Below, in pieces: positions 24,844 to 37,034 of a DNA stretch of 64,000 nucleotides. Origin of the DNA: Phocoena phocoena (lineage: Eukaryota; Chordata; Mammalia; Artiodactyla; Phocoenidae); contig NC_089226.1 in NCBI RefSeq assembly GCF_963924675.1, forward strand, positions 54,622,205 through 54,686,204, written 5' to 3'. Made by a program: the position numbers and the translations under genes. Positions within the stretch are counted from its first letter, which is position 1; every line of letters starts with the position of its first letter. Below the pieces are notes generated by a model, which saw only the letters and a program-made list of their open reading frames with translations, was not told where the DNA came from and did no database searches.

Positions 24844-25047
24844 TTCCCACTGTCAATGTCCATTCCACAGTCTTGTGGGATAAGGGGTGATGACCACTCT
24901 AACTGCTTCCTGCTGTGTAGTGCTGACAAGGGCTGATCATGGACTGGAATTGATCAGCCTTGGGCAGGGAATAATTCTCAGAAGTTTTAGTAAACAAGTA
25001 GTAGAACAGGATTAAACAAGTAGATTGACCTGCCCTTCTCCAGCCAT

Positions 25048-25325
25048 AAGGAAATTGCAATCTCAAGTTAAGGAATTTAGTGCTTTTCTATGTATGGGAA
25101 GATGCAAGAGTCTCACTGAAATCATTTCTTTGATATACACCTCACCTATCTGGGGCCAGTATCCTGTGTTTTCACATCCTGAATTTCCTCAAGGCTCACC
25201 GTGGGGAGTGGCTGCAGTCTGCTGGTGGCTACATGGCAGGTATTCTTTCCTTCCTGAGTTCCCCCAGGGCTCATCAGCTCACCATCAGCGGTGGCTACAA
25301 CTGCTGACTGTGATATCCTTTGTTT
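25048..25325 (-). mobile_element. LTR fragment related to 46205-46465
   Basis: agttaaggaatttagtgctt, ggggccagtatcctgt and cagggctcatcagctcaccatcag recur in the same order at 46205-46440 with few changes. Orientation is inferred. Confidence 0.75.
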
Positions 25326-26586
25326 ACTGATATGGCAGAAAATATTCCACTACTCAGATCCTCCTCCTGGTCAGGAATTCGACAAATATTTGGGAGACAC
25401 TTCATGACCGCATTTTGTCCCACAGCACTGGGAGGCTCATCCCAGATCAGGCAAAAATTCTTGTTGATATGCCGCTCCAGGTGCTAATTTCTGGATTAGG
25501 CCCTGTTGATAATTAAAGACTCTCTGGATCCTCTGTCTTTCTAGTCTATTATGATCCAGGAAATCTTTTCCCTTGTTGCTTCTTCCCATACTTAGAATCA
25601 CACTATTACAATTATTCTATAAGAGTCATAAATGTCATCTATTTCCTCAAGATGTTTAGCCATCATCAATTTTGTTGGAGGCTTGGTTACACACTGGGTA
25701 CTGTAAGAGACAACAATCTTATATAATAGACAGGATATAAGCAATGCAGCTAGTAACACTGACAAAGTCATAGTGCAGCAGGGAGACGCAAATCATGAAC
25801 AATTAGGAAACAAAGAACAAATTAAAACAATGCTTAGTATAACTGTTTGTAATCCAGTTATAATAAACCATCAAGTCCACAGGAGAGCCGGCTGGAGAAA
25901 GCCAAATTCTGGCAGGACCAGGTAGAGAGAAAAAGATAAATGTTTCATCGTTGTTTACAAGGGTATATACCTCATCAACTTGTTGTAGCTCATAGCATAA
26001 GAGAAAAGGTTTTTCTGGAAAACAAAGATTAAGGCTAGTATATTTCCCAAAGTCATAAAGTTATAAATCATGTTCATCAGTTCATTCAGTCCCATGTAAT
26101 TAATTAATTCCTGTTGATCTAGATGAAGTAATCAGGTTTTCCATTAGTTTTTTCATTTGTTACCCAGTCCAGTGGCATTATCTAAAGGCTACCAGAAACT
26201 TATATTTGTTTTTAAAAAGTTCCTTTTTATGCCTTCTAGAAGATGTGGCAGTTTTGCAAAGCATCACCTTAGCTGCCAATGAAATGATAAAGGTCTTAAA
26301 AAGGCAAGGTTAAAGATCTGATTACAATTCTTCTTGGCAAAGAACCTTATCCAAGTTGTTGTGACATACAACATTTTACAATAACAACTAAAACTATAAC
26401 ATTATACCATGACATATGTAAATTTCAGAAACTTTATATGATTTTTAGAATTTTATATTAATAACATTTATTCACACCATATAATCTGAGGAGGCTTATC
26501 ACTCATTTGACAATGCTTTCTGTGTAATTTAGCATACTGACCAATTCTAGTCAGTTTAATATATATATTTTTTTCCTCTGAGGTGC

Positions 26587-26900
26587 CTCAGGGTCACAGT
26601 TCCCTAGCCCCAAAAATGAAGAAAATAACCAATGCTACACCACAGGCGAAACCAACGCAATAGGGAAGGATACCCTGGTATCGTCACACGAGTCCCATTA
26701 TCAAACTGGTCTCTCAGGGTCACAGTTCCCTAGCCCCACAAAAGGAAGATTCCCAACCAATGCCCCATCAGTCCGAAAAGGGAGAACCCCAACCAATGTC
26801 CCATCAGAGATGAAGCTGAATGAATGACCAAGGATGACTCAAAAGGGAAAATCCCAACCAACGCTCTGCCGCAGGCCAAACCAATGCAATAGGGAAGGCT
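26587..26900. repeat. Imperfect direct repeats within the ERV 3' third
   Basis: tcagggtcacagttccctag occurs at about 26587 and again 128 bases later. A form of caggcgaaaccaacgcaatag recurs about 230 bases on. Variants of cccaaccaatgccccatcag occur three times. Confidence 0.75.
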
Positions 26901-27337
26901 CTCAGGGGCTCTCTGAAGCATCCCAAAACTAGCTGAAGTCAAAAGATCTTTAATTAGAATTTGATAGGAAATTCATCAAAAAATCAAAAAAAAAATTTTT
27001 TAAACATCTGGTCAGATAGAATATTTAAGAACAAAATCCATTTATCAATTAAGTTTAACCTAACCTCAGCCTGACAATGCATAAAACTCCTTTTCACTCA
27101 AAACCTATATCCCACTTTCCTATTATATAGTGAAATGTTTTATTTTTAGTTGCTTTAATTACATATTTAAATTAGAATCCCCAACTCTTAAAAAGTTTAA
27201 TTTCTAGTGAAAACCAAGAAGCAAGTAATAGTTATCAAAATCTGGAGAGACTGTCTTAGGTAATTTTCAGAACATAATTCTTCCTATAGAGTTTACCTAA
27301 AAGCTCTTATCTCATTTACATTTACTTTAATTTTTTT

Positions 27338-27425
27338 AGTACTTATCTATTTATTTTGGCTGCACCGGGTCTTAGTTGCAGCACGCGGGATTTTTATTGT
27401 GGCATGCAGGATCTTTAGTTGCATT
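27338..27425 (-). mobile_element. CHR SINE fragment
   Basis: tatttattttggctgcaccgggtcttagttg region only; truncated on the right. Confidence 0.7.
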
Positions 27426-27963
27426 GAATATTTTCCAGATCATGTGAACCCAAAATTCATTCTGGCCAGTTTTATATTCCTGAGTATTTACATAAGTGCT
27501 TCATTTTTTAAAAATTCATTTAAGTAGAGCTCTTTTACGAATTAATTTTGGTAATACATCTACAACACACGTAGATACATACAAACACACAAACAGAGAA
27601 ACCTCATAGTTCTCATTTCAAAATTTCAGCCCTGAGTCACGTACAGCAATGTAAAACTCATCAGTTTACAGAAGAGGTTGGATTAAAATTGGGTTTCTGG
27701 CAGATGGAACAAATCAAGCTCACTTGTCTAGATGGCTGAAGCTTTTTGCTAATACTTATAGAAAAGACATTTAGGATTTCTATTTATCCTTGACAAGTCA
27801 ATTTCTAAATTACTTTACTCTCTTTTCAAAATTTGCATTTTAAAAAGATGGCAGAGATAAGGGTTCCTGAGAAGACCAGGTAGGACATTTGCATCTCAAA
27901 GATACAGGCAAAGTTTCTCCTAGGATGACTTTGTTTCCCCTTTGTTTAATACATACAAGCCTC

Positions 27964-28593
27964 TTAAGATAAAAAGGGAAGGTTTGGGTGTGGTAAAAAG
28001 ATTGGTGGGCTTTGGATCATTGTTGGAGCTCCACCTCCGGTCCTGTGAAGACTGGATTTGTAAAACAAGGACAGTGTTTTTTTCTTTTTTTCAAAGACTT
28101 GTATGGCTACCTCAATGATACTGAAGGACTGACATACCCATTTTCCTACGTTGGAATGTTTTACTTTTAGCTGCTGTGATTCTTCTGCAACAGGAATGCA
28201 GAAGAAAGCATCTTTTAAGTCCAGGACTGAGAACCAGCCGTATTCTCCCGGAATAGTTGTGAGCACAGTGTATGGATTAGGCACCACAGGGTGTAGGTCT
28301 TGGACTACTTCATTAATAGCCCTCAAATCTTGGACAAAGTGATACTCTGTCAAGTTTGGCCTTTTGACCGGGAGGATAGGTGTGTTATATGGGGACTTGC
28401 AAGGCTTAATCAGTCCTGTTTTCAAAAACTTTTCCAGAATTGGCTGAATTCCCTTTTGGGCCTCTTGTCTCAGAGGATACTGTTTTAGATTAGGTGTCCC
28501 AGCATCCATTTTTAATGGGATTTGTATGGGTCTTGAGTTTTTGGCCTTTCCCGGAGTGCTGTCAGCCCATACTTCTGGCCTTACCGTTTTCAT
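27964..28593 (-). pseudogene. ERV pol: reverse transcriptase, N-terminal part
   Basis: The 209-codon frame starts in the protease-RT linker and holds the fingers region and the first catalytic block (LDLKDAFF near 28180). Similarity stops soon after and the YxDD block is missing. The last 60 or so codons do not resemble RT. A relict, not a working enzyme. Confidence 0.9.
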
Positions 28594-28928
28594 AGACCTC
28601 AGGGGGAAAGAGCTCTTTCTCCTTTTCTTGGGTTTCCATTAGTGCCATTTGTAGGCTTAAAGCATGCTCCAGTGGGACCCTCATGTCAAGCTGTTCTGGC
28701 AAAAAAGTTACTTGAGCATTTAATTTACAAAGGATATCTTGTCCCAAAAGGGGGATTGGACACACTGGTACACATAAGAAGCTATGTTTAAGGGTGGGGT
28801 CCCCTAATTAGCATTCTAGAGGTTGTATTTCTCCAGAAACTCCCATGACCAGGATAGACAGGTATTTTCTGTGCCACCTCGGTATTTACCACAGAATATG
28901 TGGCACCCATATCTATTAGAAAGTCAAT
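28562..28928 (-). pseudogene. ERV protease relict
   Basis: The conserved C-part (PLLGQDILCKLNAQVTFL) is in one frame and the active-site region lies near 28900-28925. The active-site triplet reads Asp-Met-Gly instead of Asp-Thr/Ser-Gly, and a SINE interrupts the sequence just upstream. Inactive on both grounds. Confidence 0.85.
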
Positions 28929-28931
28929 CAG

Positions 28932-29260
28932 GGCTTCCCTGGTGGCGCAGTGGTTGAGAATCTGCCTGCCAATGCAGGGGACACGGGTTCGAGCCCTGGT
29001 CTGGGAAAATCCCACATGCCGCAGAGCAACTAACCCCGCACACCACAGCTACTGAGCCTGCGCGTCTGGAGCCGGTGCTCCACAACAAGAGAAGGCCGCG
29101 ACAGTGAGAGGCCCGCGCACCGCGATGAAGAGTGGCCCCCCGCTCACCGCAACTACAGAAAGCCCTCGCACAGAAACGAAGACCCAAGACAGCCAAAAAT
29201 AAATAAATAAATCCATTAAAAAATATATATATATCTCTTTAAAAAAAAAAAGAAAAAAGA
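28932..29260 (+). mobile_element. CHR-type SINE inside ERV pol
   Basis: Complete from ggcttccctggtggcgcagt to an A-rich tail; target agaaagtcaatca exact on both sides. Confidence 0.94.
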
Positions 29261-29764
29261 AAGTCAATCAATTTGTTCCCCACTGTCATAGTTACCTGGG
29301 GCTCCTGTGGGGAAATTAGAATCGGATGCCTCAAGCTCAAGGGAGTCTCCTGGCCTCTTCATTCATTAGAGGAGTGTTCCTCTCTTTCTTATATGAGAGG
29401 CTCCTGTGTTCCTTCTATTATTCTCCTTCTTATTCTTTAGTCTAGGGCAATCTTTTTCCCAAAGCCCTTCCTCCTTTCAACCCCAGTAAGCATTATATTC
29501 ATAAGAGTGTGAATGTTTGCCCAAGTGGGATGGTGAGTGGCAAATATAGAGGTGAAAAGTTCAGTCAAACGGAATGGGTCCTCTCAGTAAGCAGGGTTAT
29601 GGTTTTTCCAGTTAAGCAAATCCGAAGTCAAGAATGAATTGTGTATCCATAGAAACCCAGCTGGTTGGCCATCTGCATTAAGGCCTCCTACAGGATATTG
29701 GCACAAGGGAAATTGCCCTGCTGTGGAAGTGGCTCCCAGTCCAAATGGGATGCCCTGTCAGGTC

Positions 29765-30222
29765 TTAGATGGTGATACTAAACCAGGTCCCTGTGCCCTG
29801 GGGGTTAACATAGAAACTTCTATTCGACTCCACGGGTAGGGGAAACAGGAGGCGGTAAAAGGAATGAATATGTTGGCGACATGGGGGGATAGTTGGAACA
29901 ACTGTTGGTGCAGCGTGTTCGGCCAGTTGGGGAGCTGGATAGGCCGGAGGGGGTTTTAAGTTTTGAAGTAACATGTCCACACTCTCATTTTCTCCCTCTT
30001 CCCCTTGTAGAGCAGGTTCCCCCTTGGGTTTTCTTTCAGACTGCTGCACCATAAGATGGCAGCCCTCTGACTTCTTTTCCTTCTGATGCAATAGCATAAA
30101 TGCTTCTACGTATGGAATCTCACCTCTTTCTTAGTCATAGGCTCACGGCTATGTTTTGCCCATTTATCTAATATACACCCCAAAGGGCTTTCCTTCGAGA
30201 TAGATGAAGTATTTCGCATTTT
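29765..30222 (-). pseudogene. ERV gag relict
   Basis: A start-like Met near 30219 is followed by a matrix-type N-terminus (SKESPLGCIL). After a break, a second frame (29765-30097) holds a PPPAY late-domain motif near 29940 and the beginning of a capsid-like region. No complete frame survives. Confidence 0.8.
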
Positions 30223-30658
30223 TATAAGTTTGATAACACCAAAACACAATAGACGCAAACAAATTCCAACACAAAAAGCGCAAACAAATTCCAACATCGA
30301 TGCACACAAAACAGAAGCCAACGAACTGGTTTCCAAATCAGGCAGAGTCCAACAATTCCCCTCTCCAACAGGGTACCCCAACCGAACGCAAAACAAATTG
30401 AAGGGGGAATTTGTTCCCGGTTGTGCACACAGGAGCAACTTACCCTACAAAGATGGAGTCTGTCGACTTGCAGAAGTTTGTCGATTCCTTGCTCCAAATG
30501 CCGAGCTCTGGGGTAGCCAGTGCCACTTCAAGGAATTTTTTGAAGGGAAGATCCTTAAAACAAATGGTCCCAGCAGCTGCTAGGGCCTTGCCCCAAAATT
30601 GCCTGATCGGGGCCGGCTAGCCATGAACAGCAAGACTCCTGGCTGGCTAAGCCAAATT

Positions 30659-31185
30659 TGTTACTGAGTCCAAGCTCTCTCTGCTCGCCACATGACAGGC
30701 TAATAAATGGGGAGATGAGGTGTCGAGGCAAGGAATAGGGACTTTATTCAGAAAGCCAAGCATCTGAGAAGATGGCGGACTAATGTCCTAGAGTACCATT
30801 TATCAGGGTCTGGATGCTAGTTTCTTTCATAGAACAGAGAGGGGGAGGAGGTGAGGAAGTAAAATAAAAAGGCCATAAGTCTTGCAAAATATCTCCTGGT
30901 TTGGCCAGCCTCAGGGAGGGGATGTATTAATTTCTTCTTTCTTGCAGCTGTTCACAGGTGGGCAGGGTCAGAAAGTTTCCCTGTGAGCTGAACAAAAGCA
31001 CTTTAGTTTAACATTCAGGCAGAGGGGCAGGGTTCCCCAAGGGAGACCATTATGTATGTTGTCTAATAGCTATAGACAACATCCTTTTAGTGATTATAGT
31101 TTAAAAAAAACAACAACAGAAAGCAAAGGTTAAAGTAAAAGAAACAGATCCAACATGGAGTCAGATTTTGTTCTTCCCTGTTACA
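30659..31185 (-). mobile_element. 5' LTR of gammaretrovirus-like ERV
   Basis: TGTTACTGAG ... CCTGTTACA, keeping TG...CA on the minus strand. The TATA equivalent reads tatgaaag. It carries an extra block of about 30 bases (near 31062-31120) that the other LTR lacks or has lost. Confidence 0.92.
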
Positions 31186-32625
31186 GCACCACTAACAAAA
31201 TAGACCATATGAAAGGTAATATTTGATATTCTTTGACACTAAAATTAAAATATTAGTTGCTGGCACAGTGGCTTAGTGATATAAATGAGCTAGGAATGAA
31301 TGAAAACTGGTCAGTTCCCACAGACACTTGCCTCTGAGGACTCATCTTGAGTTGCTCAAGTTATAAGGCCCCAGTGAAAAAGGAGCTAAAACCACAACCT
31401 TGACAAAAATACCATATGGGGTCTCTACTTCCTTCATAAATCCTATAGAAAGTTTCAGGAAATTCCAGAGACAATAAAGCTGGTTAAGGAAGGGCATACA
31501 CATAGCCCTTGTGCTTGAGGGCTGGGCTTAGGAAAAGGCTGATGGGATTTAATACATAAAGTTGGGGAGGGATGAAAGGGAGTTCATTCAACATCCAGCT
31601 TAACTAAGGCATTAGAGGAGGGTGACGAAAGTGTAGGTGGTAAAATCAGGTATTGTTGAATAAGAAGCATGGGCTAAAACAATTCCAGGTGGGCCCTCTG
31701 CTTTGAAAGCACTTCTTAGCCAGGCAGGTGGGTTTTAATAATAAGCTACACAGCAGGCCAACTAGGTCCCCACGGTGAAGCTTCAGGTTATCACGTGGGG
31801 ATAAGAATGAGGTGTGGTTGACAGAACAGAAAGGAATAACTAGGAGCCACCTCTCATTTTACAGCCAAAGTACAGGAAGGAAATGTGAGAGCCTGTGGAT
31901 ACACAGCAAGTTAGAGGCAGAACTGGGACTAGAATTAGGTCTAGACCCTTAGTCAGCCCCTTTCTTTTGCATAGCAAAGATCCCTGGGAACCATCAGATC
32001 AAATTAACATCAACCTATTCATTCTTTGATTCAGTTTTTTCAATCAATCATTCTCTCAATCATCAATTCACTGATTCTACAAATGTTATTGAGGGCTCAG
32101 TGCAGGAAGCTGGGGTAAACAAAACAAACCATGTAAGACCTGATTCAGACCCATGGGTGAAACACTCATAAACATATAATTAGGCACAGGAATGGGAAAT
32201 GATTATCTCAAATGCTGGCCCCAGAATCCCTCTTTGAAAAGGAGTTGACTTCGTTTGGGAAAAAACCTTGATAAGCTCTTAGGTAGAAGTAGAGGCCAAG
32301 AGCAGAAAGTGCCCTGAGATTGCTCTGCATGTGGAAGAGGTTTCTTGCTTCAGAGAGTAAGGGAAGACCAGAGAAATGGGAAGACTGGTACTACACAAGG
32401 AAAGAACAAAGGAGGGACACCATGTGGCCAAGGAGCCAAAGAGGACTGCAGAGGGCCAGACTGATTCCTAAGGACTTTAAAGGATTTCCTGTGTGACCTG
32501 CAGCTTTTCAAGAAAGTCTTCTGTATTCATAAATACTGTGTCTGAGCAGATTTGCCTGGAAACCAGGGAATAAGCAGCATTTCCCATCTGGATTACAAGG
32601 TAAGAATATAAGTCACAACTGAGGA
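31186..32625. other. mostly unassigned
   Basis: One MIR-like stretch at 31850-31985 (reverse); the rest is not recognised. Confidence 0.4.
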
Positions 32626-32747
32626 AGTATAGGCATACTTCAAAAATATTCAGGTTCAGTTCCAGACCACCACAATAAAATGAATATTGGAATAAAGCAA
32701 TCCCATGAAGTATTGGTTTTCCAGTGCATATAAAAGTTATCTTGGGA

Positions 32748-33082
32748 CCTCCCTGGTTGTCCAATAGTAAAGAATCCTCATTCCAATGCAGGGGACGTTG
32801 GGTTCGATCCCTGATTTGGGGAACTAAGATCCCACATGCCGCGGGGCAACTAAGCCCGTGTGCCACAACTACTGAGCTCATGTGCCTCAACGAGAAAGCC
32901 CACGTGCCACAAACTACAGAGCCCATGCACTCTGGAACCCGTGCACCACAACTAGAGAGAGAAAAAAAAACCTGCACGCCACAACTAGAGAGAAGCCCAC
33001 ACCACAAGTAGAGAGAAGCCTGTGTGCCACACTGAAGAGCCTGCGTGCCCCAACTAAGACCTGATGCAGCCAAAAAAAAAAA
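32748..33082 (+). mobile_element. CHR-type SINE in Tigger1
   Basis: Long form with internal repeats of ccacaactagagaga; target gttatctt / gtcatctt. Confidence 0.9.
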
Positions 33083-33816
33083 AGTCATCTTTACCCTACA
33101 CTGTAGTCTATTAATTGTGCAACAGTAATATGTCTAAATACATGATGTACATGCCTTAATTTTAAAATACCTTATTGCTAAAAAATGCTAACCATCACCT
33201 GAGCCTTTAGCAGGTCATAATCTTCTTGCTGATGGAGGGTTTTACCTTGATGTTGATGGCTGCTGACTGGTCAGGGTGGTAGTTGCTGAAGGTTGGGGTA
33301 GCCGTGGCAATTTTTAAAAATATAACAATAAAATTTGTTGCATCGATTGACTCTTCCTTTCACAAACAATTTCTCTGAGGTGTGCAATGCTGTTTGATAG
33401 CATTTGACCCACAGTAGAACTTCTTTCAAAATGGAAGTTAATCCTCTGAAACCCTGCTGCTGCTTTATCAACTAAGTTTATGTACTACTGTATTCTAAAT
33501 CCTTTGTTGTCACTTCAACAATCTTCACAGCATCATCACCAGTAGACTCCAGCTCAAGAAACCACTTTCTTTGCTCATCCATAAGAAGCAACTCCTCATC
33601 CAATAAAGTCTCATGATGAGATTGCAGCAATTCGGTCACATCTTCAGGCTCCACTTTTAATTCTAGTTCTCTTGCTATTTCCACCACATCTGCAGTTACT
33701 TTCCCCCCTGAAGTCTTGAACCCCTCAAAGTCATCCATAAGGGTTGGAATCAACTTCTTCCAAACTCCTGTTAATGTTGATATTTTGACTTCTTCCCATG
33801 AATTAAGAATGTTCTT

Positions 33817-34061
33817 GAGACTTCCTTCGTGGTCCAGTGGCTAAGACTCCATACTCCCAATGTGGGGGGCCCGGTTCCATCACTGGTCAGGGAACTGGAT
33901 CCCACAAGCCACAACTAAAAGATCCTGCATGCCACAATTAAAGATCTCGCATGCCATAACTAAAAAAAAAAGATCCCACATGCCACAATGAAGATCTTGC
34001 GTGCCGCAACCAAGACCCAGTGTAGCCAAATAAATAAATAAATAATAAAATAATCTTTAAA
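33817..34061 (+). mobile_element. CHR-type SINE in Tigger1
   Basis: gacttccttcgtggtccagtgg start, (AAAT)n tail; target aagaatgtt on both sides. Confidence 0.9.
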
Positions 34062-35374
34062 AAAGAATGTTATTAATGGCATCTACAATGGTGAATAGTT
34101 TTCAGGTTTTCAATTGAATTGGCCCAGATCCATCAGAGGAATCACTGTCTGTGGCAGTTATAGCCTTACAAAATGTATTTCTTAAATAAAAAGATTTGAA
34201 AGTCAAAGTTACTCCCTGATCCATGGGCTACAGAATGGATGTTGTGTTAGCAGGCATGAAAAATATTAATCTCATTGTAGATCTCCATCAGACCTCACAG
34301 GTGACCAGGTGTGTTGTCAATAAGCAGTCATATTTTGAAAGGAATCTTTTTTTCTGAGCAGTATGACTCCACAGTGTGCTTAAAATAGTCAGTAAACCAT
34401 GTTGTAAACAGATGTGCTGTCATCCAGGCTTTATTTTTCCATTTATAGAGCATGGGCAGAGTAGATTTAGCATAATTCTTAAGGGCCCTAGGATTTTTGG
34501 AATGGTAAATGAGCATTGACTTCAACTTAAAGTAACCAGCTGCATTAACCCTTAGCAAGAGAGTCAGCTTGTCCTTTGAAGTTTTGAAGCCAGGCATTGA
34601 CTTCTCCTCTCTAGCTATGGAACTCCTATATGGCACCTTCTTCCAATATAAGGCTGTTTTGTCTACTTTGAAAATCTGTTGTTTAGTATAGCCACCTTTA
34701 TTAATTATCTCAGCTAGATCTTCTGGATAACTTGCTGCAGCTCCTACATCAGCACATGCTGTTTCACCTTGCTCTTTTATGTTATAGGGATGGCTTCTTT
34801 CCTTAAATCCCATGGACCAACCTCTGCTAACTTCACATGCTTCTTCTGCAGCTTCCTTGCCTCTCTCAGTCTTCATGGAATTGAAGAGAGTTAGGACCTT
34901 GCTCTGGATTATGCTTTGGCTTAAGGGAATGTTGTGGCTGGTTTAATTTTCTATCCAGACCACTAAAACTTTCTCCATATCAGCAATAAGGCTGTTTTGC
35001 TTTCTTATCATTTGTGTGTTCACTGGAGTAGCACTTTTAATTTCCTTCAAGAACTTTTCCTTTGCATTCACAATGTGGCTAACTGTTTGGTGCAAGAAGC
35101 CTACCTCGACATGCCCACCTCACTAAGTTTCATCATTTTTAACTTCTGATTTCAAGCAAGAGTTGTGTGACTCGTCCTTTCACTTGCACACTCAGAGACC
35201 ATTGTAGTGTAATTAATTGGCCTAATTTCAATACTGTTGTGTCTCAGGGAATAGGAGAGAGACAGGGCAACGACCAGTTGGTGATGCAGTCAGAACACAC
35301 AAAACATTTATCCATTAAGTTCGCCATCTTCTATGGGCGTGGCTCGTGTCACCCCAAAACAATTACAATAGTAA

Positions 35375-35907
35375 TGTTGAAGCCCAAGGTAGGCCACCCC
35401 AAAATGTGCCTCGATGGCATATTGATTATTTTGAATTAAAGTTACTTAAGAAATAGCCAACGCAAGAGGGACACTGATTCTCCCTGCTGTCTCCCTGAAA
35501 GCAGGAAAGAAATCTCTCATGTGAAAGGTGCAGCCCGGCATCTGGAGGTAGAAGGACACCCTTACTGCCAAAGATAGGAAATTTGGGACCCAGAAGCCTA
35601 TATAAATAAACCTTGTTACTTCTTTAATTTACTAACCCAAGCCCAAGCTCTGTTTAGATTCTTCATTAATTGGGCACCCAAAACCTAAGTTCCCTAGTCC
35701 TGTCAATTCCTCACAAATTTATTCTTTGTCTAAAAAACATGAAAGCTTCCTGTATGGCCACTTCTTAGGTCCCATTTCTATGGGACTTCCATGTGCATGA
35801 GTCAAAATTTATTTTTCTTCTGTTATTCTGTCTTGTGTCAATTTTATTATTGGTCCAGCTGCAAAAACTCAAGAAGGGTAGAGGGGGAAATTTCCCTCTC
35901 CCCAACA
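35375..35907 (+). mobile_element. Solo LTR (family shared with 42349 and 43454)
   Basis: TGTTGAAGCCC ... CTCCCCAACA, 533 bases, with exact 4-bp duplication gtaa at 35371-35374 and 35908-35911 inside Tigger1. It includes ccaccccaaaat near the start and ttctgttattctgtctt near the end. A 4-bp TSD suits a class I retrovirus. Confidence 0.9.
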
Positions 35908-35929
35908 GTAACATCAAAAACCATTGATC

Positions 35930-36549
35930 GAAGGCTGATTACTTGCCCTATGACCTTTAGGATTGTTTGCTAGGTGTTATAAACATGAACAAATTTCTCA
36001 AATAGTTTAGAGGATTCTTACAAGGTGTGCAAGGAACAGGACCTTGTTTAAAAAAAAAATCGACAAAAAGTTTGTTTTCATATCCTAGTTCATACTGCTT
36101 TGTTTAAATGATCGTATAGAATGAGGAATTGGGGCATATATTGGTTTGCGGGTATTTGGGCTGGTTGTTAACTGGAAAAGTATTAGATATGAACTAAGGA
36201 AATTTCTCAGGGGACAACTGACCTTAAGGTTTCAAGAAAAGGAGAAATAGTCATGCCTGGTGATTTTTTGGTTGCTTGTTTTAAAATATGCACCCATCTC
36301 TTAAAATTTATATATTTCTGAGTTCAGGAATGTTGATTAAGTAGAACCTGAGCATAGCTCTATGTTTTACTGAGATAATGTGATTTTTTTGGGGTGGGGG
36401 GAAGGGGAGGCTTAAAACACCAGTCATTAATTTTGCTTCCAAATCTGCAATTTGGACAGATGTGGCAGGAACAGCTTATCTTTGCTCCACAAAGTGTCCA
36501 TTAGAGTGGCTTGAGGGTTAGGAAAACAAACAAACAAACAAACAAAAAG
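35930..36549 (+). mobile_element. 620-bp retroposed sequence of unknown origin
   Basis: Bounded by aaaaccattgatc at 35917-35929 and 36550-36562, which is a single stretch in Tigger1. The 3' end is an (AAAC)n-type tail. No protein frame, SINE or L1 similarity was recognised. Confidence 0.8.
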
Positions 36550-37034
36550 AAAACCATTGATCACAGATCACCATAACAAACATAATGAAAAAGTCTGAGA
36601 TATTGCAAGAATACCAAAATGCAACACAGAGACACAAAGTGAGCAAATGCAGTTGGAAAAATGGCACAATATCTCCCCAGGGTTGAAATCTACTCATTCT
36701 GGGTGGTGTACTGTGAGGGAAAAAAGCAGGGACTCAGGGGTAGGAAAGACATGGGTTGGAATCATGTTCCAGACATTCACGCCATTCAACAAATATTGAG
36801 TGCATATGTTGCACCAGCTGCTGTGCCAGTTCTGCTGCTACAATAGTGAGTAAAAACAGACAAGGTCCCTGCACTCATGGTATGAATCCCTAATGGAGAA
36901 TTAGATAATCACACAAATAAATGTGTGATTGCATTCAGCTGACAGGTGCACAAAGGGAGGTCAGGGAAGGTTTCCTGGGAAAGTGGTGCTTGATCTGAGA
37001 GCTAAAGAATGGAGAGGTAACTAGCCTAGGGAGA

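Larger units (their letters stand above)
24339..31185 (-). mobile_element. Endogenous gammaretrovirus-like provirus, defective
   Basis: Two LTRs enclose remains of gag (right), protease and reverse transcriptase (middle) and an unrecognised 3' third (24844-27960). Reading is right to left. All frames carry stops, RT is cut off after its first catalytic block, and a CHR SINE (28932) splits the gag-protease interval. No convincing primer-binding site was identified next to the 5' LTR. The bases bordering the two outer edges (ccctt and gcacc) do not match, so no TSD is visible. Part of the 3' third (25048-25325) is a piece of an unrelated LTR family. Confidence 0.9.
32630..36672 (-). mobile_element. 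Tigger1 DNA transposon, broken by four later insertions
   Basis: The left terminal repeat is taggcatacttcaaaaatat. The right side runs to gttggaaaaatggcacaat at about 36660, where the last ~110 bases are missing. Two transposase pieces remain on the minus strand: 34328-34876 with [13 protein letters not shown] and [14 protein letters not shown] (DDE domain, pogo family) and 33478-33753 with [15 protein letters not shown] (C-terminal part). Later insertions are SINEs at 32748 and 33817, a solo LTR at 35375 and a retrocopy at 35930. Confidence 0.93.

Noticed and set aside
28932..29010. True tRNA gene near SINE heads
   Set aside because: The A and B boxes belong to tRNA-derived SINE heads, with SINE bodies, tails and duplications; no free-standing tRNA fold was seen.
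32630..36672. Domesticated TIGD-like transposase gene
   Set aside because: The transposase is split by SINEs, has frameshifts and lacks a continuous frame.
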